Positions 21,546-33,007 of a stretch of DNA of 64,000 bases are shown in pieces. The translations under genes were made by a program, and so were the position numbers. The first letter of the stretch is position 1. Each line of letters starts with the position of its first letter. Location of the stretch: assembly GCA_031841125.1 (NCBI GenBank), contig CM063111.1, forward strand, positions 35,228,955 to 35,292,954, written 5' to 3'. The notes under the pieces were generated by a model that saw only the letters and a list, made by a program, of their open reading frames with translations, made no database searches and was not told where the DNA came from. The stretch comes from Acanthococcus lagerstroemiae. Its lineage: Eukaryota; Arthropoda; Insecta; Hemiptera; Eriococcidae.

Positions 21546-23394
21546 AATCTAATTCAAAAAATTAAAATTTAACAAATACATGAAATATAATTGTATATAT
21601 ATTATAAAAAATAAAATAATTATTTAAAAGTGCGATTTCTAAAAAAGAACAAATTTCTTTAGTTATAAAATGTATCGATATTGGTTTATTTTAAATAGAA
21701 ATTTCGAAATTTTCGACATACAGATTGGGATGCAGACTGATAAAAGGATACGGACATTAAAAGGCTATGCTATGCAACACGATCTAAAAACATATCGATG
21801 TATATTAATATATTTTTGTACTGAAAATATCGTAGAAAAATATCGATTGATACTCCAAAAATTTTGAATATGCCCATCACTAGAGCGAGTGGACAAAGGA
21901 ATGACTAGGTGTCACCAGGAATTGGCATAATTCAAATCAATTTGAGCTGATCCGTATCAGGGGTTCGATTCAGTTTTTGATAGAATGATTCGTGTTCAAA
22001 TCATGACCAAACACTTTTCAAATAATGAAAGTGTTAATTAATAAGTTCACTCGCTAAATAAAACGCTTGATTAACGGGTGCGATCTTTATATTAGAAAGT
22101 GAAATACACTCGACCATCTCGAAAGTCGTTTTCGTTCTAAAGTTAGTATACAAAACAGAATCGCGTCAACCCTTAAAGGATCGATATATCTCCGCCGATA
22201 TTCTACGCGTGTTGTAGTGTGATGTTTTTTTATGCTCTTCTCTGCACCCCGTCTGTAGGCCGTTTTATGATCCTCGAAAGGCTATCGTTTGTAAAGATGT
22301 ATGGGCATACATCTGGTTTCGAGTCAGTGAAACTGCGTATTTCTTTTAAATATTTCAAGTACGATGTCGAACTAGCTGTGAGTGTGTAAAACTCCAACTT
22401 ATTCTGAACAGAATGAGATTGAAAAATATAATTTTTTTGGCTCTGTATTGTGAACCAAGGATGTAGATAAGGAGGTCCTGGGAGTCTGGACCCCCTTAAA
22501 AAAAAAGTTTTTTATTAGGAGTTATGTGAGGCGAATTATAAGGGGTGGGTGTATAGGGTTAAGCAGGACAAAGAAAAACATTTTTAGCCCCCTCCCCAAT
22601 GACGTAGTTATAGGTATACGCCTGTGTGTTGTGAACTGTGGATTATGGTTTGTGGAGTTGACATTTGACAGCGATGGATAACACCGTCCTAATTACGGCA
22701 AATTTATGAATTTGCATGTGAAATGCTTATGGAAGAAACGACCTTTGACAAAAAATCAAATTTTACTGGAGGAAGAAAACACTGCGCAGTTTTAAACAAG
22801 AACTAGATCGACACATACCTTGTTGCTGAATATTATTATCTACACCATGTGCAGAATCTCTCACGGTGTGGAGTTGCCTTAATGACTGCAGTGTAGCATG
22901 TAGAAGGGCTAAGGAAGTTGCCTATACTTTGTGACTAGGGCTACTTTTGGCGGACAGTAGAGAAACTGATCTATAATGAGATTGATTTTCAAAGGAATTA
23001 TGTTCGTTTTCTTGATGTTCCTTCAACTGTGTGTCACCCCTCACCAGCATATGTTTGTCAACACTTATGTTACAGTTACGGCCTATTTTCTAATGATAGA
23101 ATAATCTATCAGTTGTACTTTCTGGGATGTAGGTATTAGTTCTTTTTGTAAAAGAAAAGCTAACCCATTCAATATTGTTTTTATTTATTGCCCCAGAAGT
23201 AATAAAAACAATGTACTATGGTTGGGAACCATGACACAAAATCACAAAATGTTTTTCAATGAGTAAGAATGAAAAAAAAAACCGCTTGTACGCTTACAAT
23301 TCTTTTTGATGATTTTTCGGCCGTTTGTATGCCTTTTGTTCCATAGTATATGGTATTTCGGTATTCACATTTCGAATTTAAATAGAAACTAAGA
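21546..23394. other. Gene-free AT-rich DNA
   Basis: No exon recognised. Near 22454-22626 is a fragment of an interspersed repeat bearing GGTCCTGGGAGTCTGGACCC and CCCAATGACGTAGTTATAGG; a relative lies at about 58010-58145. Confidence 0.5.
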
Positions 23395-23574
23395 CAGGGT
23401 GACCCGTTTCTGGAAAACCGGGAAAACCTGGACAAGTCAGGGATGTGAGCACACCTGTAGAAGTCAGGGAAGAGTCAGGGAGTTTTGAAAAAATAATCGA
23501 AAAACTGGAAAAATCTGGCGAAGTCAGGTTTTTTTTTGGGGGGGGGGGAAACTGGCCACCCTCAGGCCACCCTG
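23395..23574. mobile_element. Short DNA-transposon remnant with CAGGGTG termini
   Basis: Left CAGGGTGACC and right GGCCACCCTG form a 10-bp TIR with one mismatch. TAAGA flanks both sides (23390-23394, 23575-23579). The interior repeats AAAACCGGGAAAACCTGG / AAGTCAGGGA-type phrases and has an 11-nt G run. Confidence 0.65.
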
Positions 23575-24297
23575 TAAGAAATCACCGATCGTGACGCGTC
23601 GTGACTGATAACATTCTTTACTGTAATTGGACTGCTCAAAGCGGTGGCGCGCTGTTGTCGTTTACCTTGTAACGTTGATCAAGGGGAATATTTCTTTTAC
23701 AGGCGTATGAAGAAATCTCAAAATATTATGAAAACGAAAGCGTTTATCGAAAAAAAGAATAGAACAAAATTTATAGTAGTTACATAAAATTTCCCTTCCA
23801 TTGAGACCAATTTTTCTAACGTAAAATGTGTACTGTGTAGGATTTCAGTAGTTTTTTTTTACGTGCCTAAAATTACAGAGGGCGACTCTTTCGCGCTTAT
23901 TCTTGACAGCAATTTTTTGCATAGTTCTTTACGCTTGTAAATAATGTATCTTCACAACTTTACACTTTATATTCCCAAACCTGACTATAGGCTAGAACTG
24001 ACCAACTTTAAACAGCAGTATTTCTCACTAGAGAGCGTCATGAGCAAAACGCTACACACCATACACTCGGCCATCTTTGATACTGTGTACTTACAACTGT
24101 ATCTCAGTATCTCAAAATCGCATTCTTTTGACAAAGGTCGTTTTTCCCATAAGCACTTCATATTTTTCTTATTGTTTATTTCAGCGCATATCCACAGTAG
24201 ATCATAATTTTCATTAGCAATAAAATTGATTACAGCTGTCAATTATTTCATTTTGAATCATGGGCTAAGCGTATTTTTCATTCTTGGAATTTTTCAG

Positions 24298-24863
24298 ATG
24301 ATCTTGAAGAACACTGTCCTTACCATCTGTTCGGTAGCGAAGTAGAGTACGAAAATTTCCATCATTTTCTCGACTTACAACGTATCCAGACGAGTCGAGG
24401 GACGTATTCAGAACCTCTTTAATGGCTTCTCAAAACGAATCCTTGTCGGCAAAGAAGTATATTTTTTCCTATTTCCTTGTATTTACTCTTGAAATGCTCG
24501 ATTCTGTTGCATCTTGACAGTTTTTTCACTAATCCTACTTCTAAACTTGTAAAGTTTATGCAACGCAGTGAATTATTTCGGGGATATTCAATTTTGTCAT
24601 GACGATTAAATGATTCAGTAGCGTCTTTTCATTTAGTAAATGGAATAACAGCAAGAGAGCTCAAGTTTTGGCTACCTCATGCACCGCCTTCTTTTGAACC
24701 GAATAACACACAATATTTGCAAAACGCAGCGTCTTTAGCTTTTGAATGTATGAACCAGTTCCAACGAGAAAACCACTCAAGCTGGAATTTAGGATTTCTG
24801 GGACCAGATGCTGGAAAACATATGACGTATCCAACCGGCTGCTTTCTAGAATATTCTTACGAT
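24298..24863 (+). pseudogene. Two-exon fragment resembling a cache/VWA (alpha2delta/CACHD1-like) protein, broken
   Basis: Piece 1 (24298-24456) reads MILKNTVLTICSVAK, an in-frame TAG (24343-24345), then STYNVSRRVEGRIQNLFNGF. Piece 2 (24637-24863), between a TTTAG acceptor and a GTAAAT donor, reads NGITARELKFWLPHAPPSFE and MNQFQRENHSSWNLGFLGPD with YPTGCF. The pattern (NFQR..P..W..G..G..YP) resembles the region before the cache domain of calcium-channel alpha2delta/CACHD1-type proteins. The donor leaves phase 0 while the next piece needs phase 1, so correct splicing would fail. Family assignment is tentative. Confidence 0.35.
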
Positions 24864-25079
24864 GTAAATTGTTAATCTAAACAGTTTCATAGAAAAATTA
24901 GAAAAGTGATAATTCTCAAAAAATTTCGTAACGTTAGTTTATATTTTTCTCACTGATTTTCGCTCCAATTTAATTCTATTAAGAAGTTCTACATTATCGT
25001 TTTGTAGTTGTAGCGGGTCATCAGGATCTACGTGTGAAGCGAATGCTTTTGAAGACTTGGGCAATGCAGGGCATTCGAC

Positions 25080-25307
25080 GGGTGTTCATGTGAAAACAAC
25101 CTTAGTTTTGAAATTCCGACTTTGTGGACAGATAGCGCTGTATCCACAGCCATTATGCTCCAACATAGAGTGCCTTCGAATGAGGCAACATCTACCGGCA
25201 AACTCACGCTGACAGCTCACCAACCTAGCAAAAGAGAATTTATGGCGCTATCTGTCGGCAAATTTGAAATTTCAAAACTGGCAAGGGTTTTTTTCACACG
25301 AACTCTT
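25080..25307. mobile_element. MITE with long TIRs and 8-bp TSD (one mismatch)
   Basis: Ends GGGTGTTCATGTGAAAA and, in reverse complement, AAGAGTTCGTGTGAAAA. Inner arms AGTTTTGAAATT and GGACAGATAGCGC pair with GCGCTATCTGTCGGC and AATTTCAAAACT. TSD CATTCGAC (25072-25079) / CATTTGAC (25308-25315). Length 228 bp, non-coding. Confidence 0.75.
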
Positions 25308-25315
25308 CATTTGAC

Positions 25316-26820
25316 CTACATATACAACCAAACTTTGTAATAACTTTTTTCTATGATTTTTTTGTTTTGATGAAATATTATAAGTAGTAGTGGGGCACTT
25401 GAAAACACATTTCACAGAGATAATTTACCCCTATGACGTATGTGCTCCCGAGCGACCTTGTAATTCCCCCCCCCCTAATATTAATATATTATAATAATAT
25501 ACTTGATGACGTCAAGGGCCGCAGACCCCCGCATGCTGATGTCACACACTTATAACTAATTTTTTTTTTCTTAGAAATATAATCCCTTCTTTTCAACACT
25601 CCTAAAAAACTCACCAACTGGAATTTAAAAGATAACCTTTCAATCACTTATCATGGTGTGAGTAATAACTGTATTCTTCTCACTATTATAGTATAATGCA
25701 TCACAGAGAGAGCAGCCAAAGGAGAATATGGTTATCTAAAATCTTAATGAACACAAAATATCAGTCCGTCATTAATGCGCTAAAACACATTTTGAAATGT
25801 TCTTTTTGGCAGTATGTGGGGGGGGGGGGGTCTAAACCAACCCTCTTCCCCATTCCTGCGCCGGTGCGCGTATAGAAAACTCACTGTTCATAAATCAGGT
25901 TTTCATTTTGTTGAATCATTCACGTAAGAATTTTGAAGAAAAAAATTTTATAACGGGAATAATTTGACTAAATGAGAAAATGAACATTACTTCATATCTC
26001 GGGTCTTCAAACAAATTGTATACAAAAATTGAGTGAAATTTAAAGAAAATTGCAGTCGCATTTTGGAAAAATAATTCAAGTTATGACAACGATTTTGAAG
26101 AAAAAAAAAAAAAAAAGAATCGACAAATTTGAAAATTTAAATTAACTTGGTATCATTAGTTCAATTTTACTTCATATAGAAAAATTTGGTCTAATTCCTG
26201 GAAAATGGCAGTCATCTGATGAGAATATACTGAGTAAGATAAGAATTTTGACAAAATGAAAAATACCTATTAAAGTAAGGTTTACGAACCTAAGAAAAAA
26301 TAATCAGAAGAGTATGACAAAAATAACAAAAAAGAAAATGGAAAATTTGAAAAAATTTAATGAAATTAAACAAACTTAGCTTAGTTTGATATCGTTAGTT
26401 TTCGAACAACTTCTAACGAAAATTGAGAAAGATTTCTGGAAAATCCCGGTTATATTTTCAAAATGATTGAAGTAATATAACAAATATTTTAAAGAACAAA
26501 AATTTTCATAATATGAAAAATTCAAGAAAGTTGAAAATGGATTTGATGTGGTATCATAAATCTTCATAGCCCCTAAACGTTCAGGGGAAGCTACACTGAG
26601 AAACGACTGGTGGTTTGAGCTCCAGTCGCATAAACTTATTCACGCAAACTTGCATTTGGTTGTTAACAGGGAGTTGGAATGGAGCCGAAAAACGGCCAAT
26701 AACAAAAAAGTGTTTCATATTCAGTTACAGATGGGGACTTGTACTCTTCAAGTTTCACAAAACCAAAGCTGTAGCGAGACAACATTATTGAGAGAGTGAC
26801 AGTAAGAATCTTCCCAAATG
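25316..26820. other. Gene-free AT-rich DNA with two long G/C runs
   Basis: C10 at 25466-25475 and G13 at 25818-25830. From about 25920 to 26570 the text is strongly A-biased with recurrent AAAATTTGAAAAA and GACAAAAT phrases. No exon recognised. Confidence 0.5.
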
Positions 26821-26825
26821 ATGAA

Positions 26826-27100
26826 GGGAAAAAATCACGTATTTTCCAGTTATTAAATGGGGGGGGGGGGGCATTCTGGTAATCAATGGGCAGGCGAATA
26901 GGTTCAGGCTTTGGAGAGAATCCATAAAAAACTTGTGACAAACAGCAGGAAAGAACTACTCTTTCTTGTAAATATGCATGTGCTCTATATGCTTCACTAG
27001 ATGGCAGTGCAAAGACAAAGACTTGCGACAGTAACAGGCAGGACTGAGGCTTTTTCATTGTGGAAATCAAGTATTTTCCAGTTATTAAATGGGGGGGGGG
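26826..27100. repeat. Direct duplication of a TATTTTCCAGTTATTAAATGGG block
   Basis: The phrase CGTATTTTCCAGTTATTAAA followed by a G13 run (26859-26871) recurs as AGTATTTTCCAGTTATTAAA with G10 (27091-27100), about 240 bp apart. Between them sits a copy of the unit that is tandemly arrayed at 27670-28480 (AATCAATGGGCAGGCGAATA). Confidence 0.7.
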
Positions 27101-27669
27101 CGGGATTAAAGCTGTTGAGATGCATGAATTTGCCAACTGAACACTTGAAATTGCTAATTTGCTTAGAATGATAGGGGGAAGGGCACGGCTCTTCTCATGC
27201 TCCCCCCCCCTATGGATAAGCCCTGCTCAAAACCATATTCCTTCAGCTTGAATTTTTTTGTAGGTAATGACCTAATGACGAACAGTGTTGCAGTATTAAA
27301 CTACTGCAACATACCTTCCCTGTGTAGTATAAGACTTAGAAGATTGAGGAGGGGATCAGATTCCTACCAAATATTTTAGGATTATGTTGAAGTGTTCTAG
27401 CATAATCTTGAATTTTAGCTCATTTTTAATAGAACTATTAAAAAAATAGTATATTCCATTTGAAGTTTGGTAATAGAAATATGAAAAGCATTTTTAGAAT
27501 ATCATAAAATACCTGTGTTTTAAAAACACAACCTGAATCTTTCTGAGGGCTGAAAGAGTTCAGCTTTATAAATCTGCAGTTTCCATTGCGAATTATAATA
27601 TTTTATTTATTGATAAATTTTTGTCGTTGTTTTGAGACTGTAGATAAACAATAAAGAACAAAGGAGATT

Positions 27670-28480
27670 TAGCTTTGAAAGAAAGCTATGCACTACACAA
27701 ACTACGAGTACGTAGGAAAATTAATAAAACGTACTCATATGTTAATATGCTGATAATCAATGGGCAGGCGAATAGGTTCAGGCTTCGGAGAAAATCCGAA
27801 AGAAGTACTCTTTCTTGTAAATATGTATGTGCTCTGTGCTTCTCTAGAGCTGAATTATTTCACTCATTTGTCTCAGAAGTAATCAGGGGAGAAATTTTTT
27901 GTTTCTTCTTTGTACAATTTAAATAGCTTTGAAAAATAGCTATGCACTACAGAAACTACATAGGAAAATTAATAAAATGTACTGAAATGTTAACATTCTG
28001 GTAATCAATGGGCAGGCGAATAGGTTCAGGCTTTGGAGAGAATCCATAAAAAACTTCTGACGATAATAATAGCAGGAAAGAAGTACTCTTTCTTGTAAAT
28101 ATGTACGTGCTCTATGCTTCACTAAAGCTGAATTATTTCACTCATTTGCCTCAGAAGTAATCAGGGGAGAAATTTTTTGTTTCTTCTTTGTACAATTCAA
28201 ATAGCTTTGAAAGAGAGCTATGCACTACAGAAACTACATGGGAAAATTAATAAAATGTACTCAAATGTTAACATTCTGGTAATCAATGGGCAGGCGAATA
28301 GGTTCAGGCTTTGGAGAGAATCCATAAAAAACTTCTGACGATAATAATAGCAGGAAAGAAGTACTCTTTCTTGTAAATATGCATGTGCTCTATATGCTTC
28401 ACTAGAGCTGAATAATTCACAGATTGCAGAAGTAACAGGCGGGAAATTTTTGTTTGTTTTGTCATTCAAGACTTTATATA
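27670..28480. repeat. Three tandem copies of a roughly 255-280 bp unit
   Basis: Units start TAGCTTTGAAAGAAAGCTAT at 27670, TAGCTTTGAAAAATAGC at 27924 and TAGCTTTGAAAGAGAGC at 28202. Each contains AATCAATGGGCAGGCGAATA, GTACTCTTTCTTGTAAATAT and TCAGAAGTAATCAGGGGAGA. Copies 2 and 3 are nearly identical; copy 1 has a deletion. More diverged relatives lie at 26872-27060 and about 28530-28720. The open frames across these copies on the minus strand are repeat by-products. Confidence 0.85.
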
Positions 28481-28719
28481 GCAGGCAATAGAAATACTTG
28501 CGAAATAATACAGAATGACCTGTTAACTTGTGGAAATCATATTGGCAGCAAATTCAGCGCAGGCTTGGGGAATCATGAAACAAAGCTCTGACATAGTAAG
28601 CAGGAAAAATCTATTTCGCAAATTTAACATGATCTTTTTGCTTCTCTAGATGGCATGAAAGAAAGACTTGGAAGCAGCAAAATGCTTTTTTCATTGTAGA
28701 AAATAAGTTTTCAACTTTA

Positions 28720-30280
28720 CCAATAGCAGGGCAAATACAAAATTTCGACTACAAGGCAAATATATTTGTAATGCAATGCGTTGGTTTCAATTTACCTTCA
28801 TTTCGAAAAAAAAACTTTCTAAATAGCTTACAAAGAGGCAGTTCACAGAAGTTCATATACAGTAAGTATACTTTATTTATTTGATAATGAAGGTACTAGT
28901 CTGAAAATTTTTGTGTACTCCATTGGGGGGGGGGGGTCTGTTCATTAAGATTACAAGTGAGTAACCAGACCCTGGAGAATTCAAGGTATCTTGAAGTATA
29001 GATATTTGATCTTCATGAAACAGAGGAGCCGGGGAATCCAGCTGTTATTAGATATAGATGCTGGCTGACTTTATACTTACAGTCACGTTTTGAATAGTAT
29101 TTGAGCCAGTGTAATGGTTACTTCTGTTTTGACTACCTGTCTTAAAACAAGATGATACTGTAGGATAATTATTACTGAATGAGATTTTCTTAAAATTTAG
29201 TCTGGAAACGCAGCTGTATGTTGATGTTTCTTAGTGCGCTTCTCAGTCGTTCATTTTTATAACATTCAATTTGTCCAAGTCAAATTCAATTCGGGGAGTA
29301 ATTTTTGAATCCGGCAGTAGGTGCTACTGGACAGGGTAGATGTTCATTAATAGTCAATTTTTCCGAAGAGGCAATCCTATAAATCTTGGATAGATTGTTC
29401 AAAAATTAGCTATTTGGCTCTTCCTCCTGTTGGATGTACCCTAGGAATAATTTCCAAAAATTACTGTCACGTTGTTTGTAAAAACTGATCGACAATATAG
29501 AGAAATATCACATCTCTTCAAGTGAATACAGCCAATGTTCTTCCTAATTTTTTTACCACTAGTACCCTGAACAACTCTGTTAATTCATCTGTATTCTACT
29601 CATGTTGAGCAGTTCAGATGCTTTTTGTTTAATTGAGGACTAATTGGTGCACTGGAACCTAGCTGGTACAATGAATGATTTTAATTTCTTGTCAAGTTTG
29701 TTTCTCGATTTATATGCTATTGTTCTTTTTTGTGCAGGAATCAGATGAACTACGTCGGTCGTTCGCGGTTTTGTTACCAAATACTCATACTAAAAACAGG
29801 AATCTTGGCGACATCGTGAAGTTCTGGGTTATTTTCTTCTTTACTTATTTTATTTACTTTGAGCATATCTGCTGCACCATGTACTAGCAGTGTTACAGCA
29901 TAACTGGAATATGAACTTTTACCAGAAATAGAATGTTTTCTGGCAATTTTTTTGTAAATCGTGAATTTCCAATATTTTAACTCTATAATTTTTTCGATTT
30001 ACCAAGTGATAGATGTTAATGAGTACAACAAAGCTTGTAACCTTAATATATGAAGCCTACTTCAAAAAATAAATTGAATTAACAAAGTAATCTTGTTTGT
30101 TCTTTGATAAATTACTCAAAAAGTTCCACTCACTTCCTAATTTCCTTGGTAGTCATAAACAAGTCCTAGAGAGTCCAAGTGAGTATCACCAAGTCTGGAG
30201 TGCCTTAAAGGACTCTTAAATAGCCCAACGTTGGATTCTCACAAGGATTAAACGACACAGATGCACTGAACATTCCAGGT
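28720..30280. other. Gene-free stretch with one possible orphan exon
   Basis: A G12 run lies at 28925-28936. At 29738, after TTTTTTGTGCAG, an open stretch ESDELRRSFAVLLPNTHTKN / RNLGDIVKFW could be an exon, but I do not recognise it and its 3' boundary (TGG|GTTATT) is weak. The rest shows nothing. Confidence 0.3.
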
Positions 30281-30284
30281 CCAT

Positions 30285-31140
30285 GAAAATTTACCGCAAG
30301 AAAATTGACCGTTCATGAGCAGTGTGAACTTCCAAAATGATGTCCATATTGTATTTTTCGAATTCTCCAAATTTTAGCTTCAGTCCCCACCCGGATGACT
30401 CAGTATTCAGAGTTGAGTCAAGCGACCTTCGGAACCTATGAAATAACATCCCTATTATATTTACGGATAAACTTAATCTGCGACCCCATCTGCTTTCCTC
30501 TACATCCCAGTTCTCAAGTCGGGTGAAACTAATATTAAAATCAAATTTGGCGAACCTACATACCTATGAAACGCCCGTGAAGTATCATCACCAAAAATTT
30601 GAATTATAATCGGTTCTACTGGTAGAATAATTTCTACTCGTTTTTTACCCTCCTGAAGATAGTTGTTTTTCTATTTGAAAGAACACATGATCACTCATTT
30701 ATTTTCACCCGCACAGTTGATTTTGCAGCGCATTCTAGTGCAGGTTTATATCCCAATTGCATTATGGGAAAATTTTTATCTTCTGCCCCAGTCTAGTAAC
30801 ACAGTTTTCTAGTTAGGGGCTAATGGTCAAGAATTAAACAAAAAATCTACACCTTCCCATACGAGGCCAGGGTTAATAATTTTATGGAAAAATGAACTGT
30901 CATTTTCAACGATCTATTTAGGGCTTCTGGAGGGTAATCTTGAAAACATGACCGAGATTACTTTATGCGTTATGGCATGCTAATGTCTGCGCCCTACATC
31001 TTGTGAACATCATTTTAACGCAGACGGTCAATTCTTCATTTTACGACGGTCAATATTCTATCACGACCAATCATCATAAGCTACCTATTTTCCATTAGCC
31101 AATTGTCTCGCGGCGAATTCTTCGTGGTCAATTTTCCTAA
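30285..31140. mobile_element. Repeat element with AAAATTGACCG / CGGTCAATT termini
   Basis: The left side has ACCGCAAGAAAATTGACCG and the right side has several inverse units (GACGGTCAATTCTTC, CGACGGTCAATATTC, GCGAATTCTTCGTGGTCAAT). This fits a non-autonomous element with short repeated units at its ends. Exact borders and TSD are not resolved. Confidence 0.4.
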
Positions 31141-31469
31141 TCTCGAACACTCCACTGGAGAAAGCCCATTCTCTCATCTGTCATCTCTGGAGCAGGGCAG
31201 TGACTTGTGGGCCTGCTTACACCTAGGCTCGTAGACAACGCCAGGGCGAAGGGCTAGCATATTCTCAAAAAAACAAAACAAGATAGATTAAAGAACTTGG
31301 AAATAAGGCGGATGACCGGAACAAAAGACTGTAGATACATAGCCCAAGCTTACTGGCTCTTGGGAGCTTGGAGGAGGCAATTATTTTTGAAAATACGTGT
31401 CTCCTACAGAGACAGAGACACGTAGGGTACCACTTTATATGCTTTCGTACCCTAATAAAGAAAAATTTT

Positions 31470-32220
31470 CATGTCAATTTCTATTAACACGGCTGCAGCA
31501 AAGATCAAGATCAATGAGCACACGGCTGGAAGAAAAATAAATTTCCATGGAAATGTTAACCACTGAACTACATTGTCAATATGAAGAGCTAAATCATACG
31601 GACTCGTTTCACGTCGTGGATGGGGTGGGGGCCAGGCATGGAAATTTCCATCAACAACACGGCTGCAGACTGTAGTCGTGCAGGGCGCAGAAAATGTCAA
31701 CCACTAAATTTGTGTCGGTGGAGCGGAGTTTTCGCTCAAGTATACCCAGCAGTAAAAGCATATAAAATGCTGAAATAAATTTCCATGGAAATGTCAACCA
31801 CCAGGGATGCGGAAGCCGAATGATATAGCGTCCGCTTCTTTTACTTATTTTCACCCAATGTTCTTATAATTAGAAAAGGTTCTTTTTAGAAAATGAGGGA
31901 AAATAAAGTGAAGTGGAGTAGAGGAGGTGCATTAGTTTTCTTTCTTGGGCTTTCGGCTTTGAGTAAAAAAATTTTAAGAAGCATATTGTAAGAAGTCGAT
32001 TGGAAGCTGAAAATTAACTCATTCAGCCTCCAACTTCTGGTTTCTCGAAACTGTCCTCAGATTGCAAAAACTTCCGGCTTTTGACTTCCAGCTCCTGGCT
32101 TCTTCGCACCCCTATCAACCACTGAATTCATGTCGGAAAAGCGTTACGGTTTTGCTCAAGTATACCTAGTAGTAAAAGCATATAAAATGCTTAAGAAAAT
32201 GAATTCATAAAATAATAAAT
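31470..32220. repeat. Composite repeat with duplicated GCTCAAGTATACC...AAAGCATATAAAATGC block
   Basis: The phrase TCAAGTATACCCAGCAGTAA..AGCATATAAAATGC near 31734-31772 recurs near 32156-32192 (CCTAGTAG). AAATTTCCATGGAAATGT occurs twice (31539, 31778), and AACACGGCTGCAG occurs at 31486 and 31654. An hAT MITE (31802-32114) is inserted in this material. Confidence 0.6.
31802..32114. mobile_element. hAT-like MITE with perfect 8-bp TSD
   Basis: Left end CAGGGATGCGGAAGCC; right end in reverse complement TAGGGGTGCGAAGAAGCC. TCAACCAC flanks both sides (31794-31801 and 32115-32122). Subterminal ACTTCCGG/AAGCCGAA-type repeats (GGCTTTCGGCTTT, CTTCCGGCTTTTGACTTCCA) are present. Length 313 bp, no coding capacity. 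Confidence 0.85.
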
Positions 32221-32852
32221 AGAAAAAGCAAAAAGTAAAAACAATGTTTTTTGTAGTACCTTTACGGTTCATACCCTGGTTGAACAAACAGATGCCCTGG
32301 CACACATCAGCGGTTAGCTACGGGGGCCTGCTTACACCTCTCATCTCTCATTACAAAAGTGAATTGTAGCTCATATAACTTTTTTCCTCAGAGCCGAGAC
32401 TATGACACCGACCTCGGGATGTTTGGTAGCTAAGATGTCTCATCTATAGCGTTCTTGTCAAATTGAAAACGATTACAATTTTTGAGCGATTTTGAGGTTT
32501 TTGACTAGTCACACTTGATCGAAGACAGTAATTCTGCAGATCGGATCCGACTTCACAGTCCTGGTTGGGAAGGTATCTCATTTCTAGAATAAATAAAATG
32601 ATTTGGCATCGTCTGGAAAGTTGTGTACTAATGAAAGCGAAGTTCCCAGAAATATTTCAAACTGTCCAGGAGCCAGAGAATCCGAGTAGCGTTCATCTTT
32701 CGAGGTTTTTGCCTTTTCCAGCCTCATTTTAAAATATAAGTAATAATAGTTCTATTGAAGAATATTTCTTGAAGTATACTCATAATGTGCAACGAATTTG
32801 TATATTGACCAACAGAGCTTACTATCAGTAATAACGGGTTGAAAATGGTCAC

Positions 32853-33007
32853 GTTAGATTCCACCCAGCGTCAGCCGAAGAATTATTAAAAGCTTTTCAA
32901 GTGTTAGATGAAGATTGCGCTTATCGCAGGAAGAACACAATGAAATGCAAACGGTGGCGTCCGATCCTAAGACTGGATTAATTATGTACGAATTTTACAA
33001 AAGACAG
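32853..33007 (+). pseudogene. EF-hand protein fragment (DRC8/EFCAB2-like), frameshifted
   Basis: Frame 1 reads VRFHPASAEELLKAFQVLDE DCAY, the first EF-hand segment of the dynein-regulatory-complex 8/EFCAB2 calmodulin-like family. After about 25 bases the homology continues in another frame: NEMQTVASDPKTGLIMYEFY KRQ, ending at a GTAGTT donor. The middle of the domain (second helix and loop) is missing. An old duplicated exon is the simplest reading. Confidence 0.55.

Noticed and set aside
26663..27136. Longest open frame in the central region (157 codons, minus strand)
   Set aside because: It runs through a poly-G tract (read as poly-Pro) and a unit that is repeated five times nearby; no domain, no splice context.
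28218..28469. Two similar minus-strand open frames (27940-28122 and 28218-28469) that look like a duplicated small gene
   Set aside because: They are the same phase of a tandem DNA repeat; the copy at 27670 does not keep the frame.
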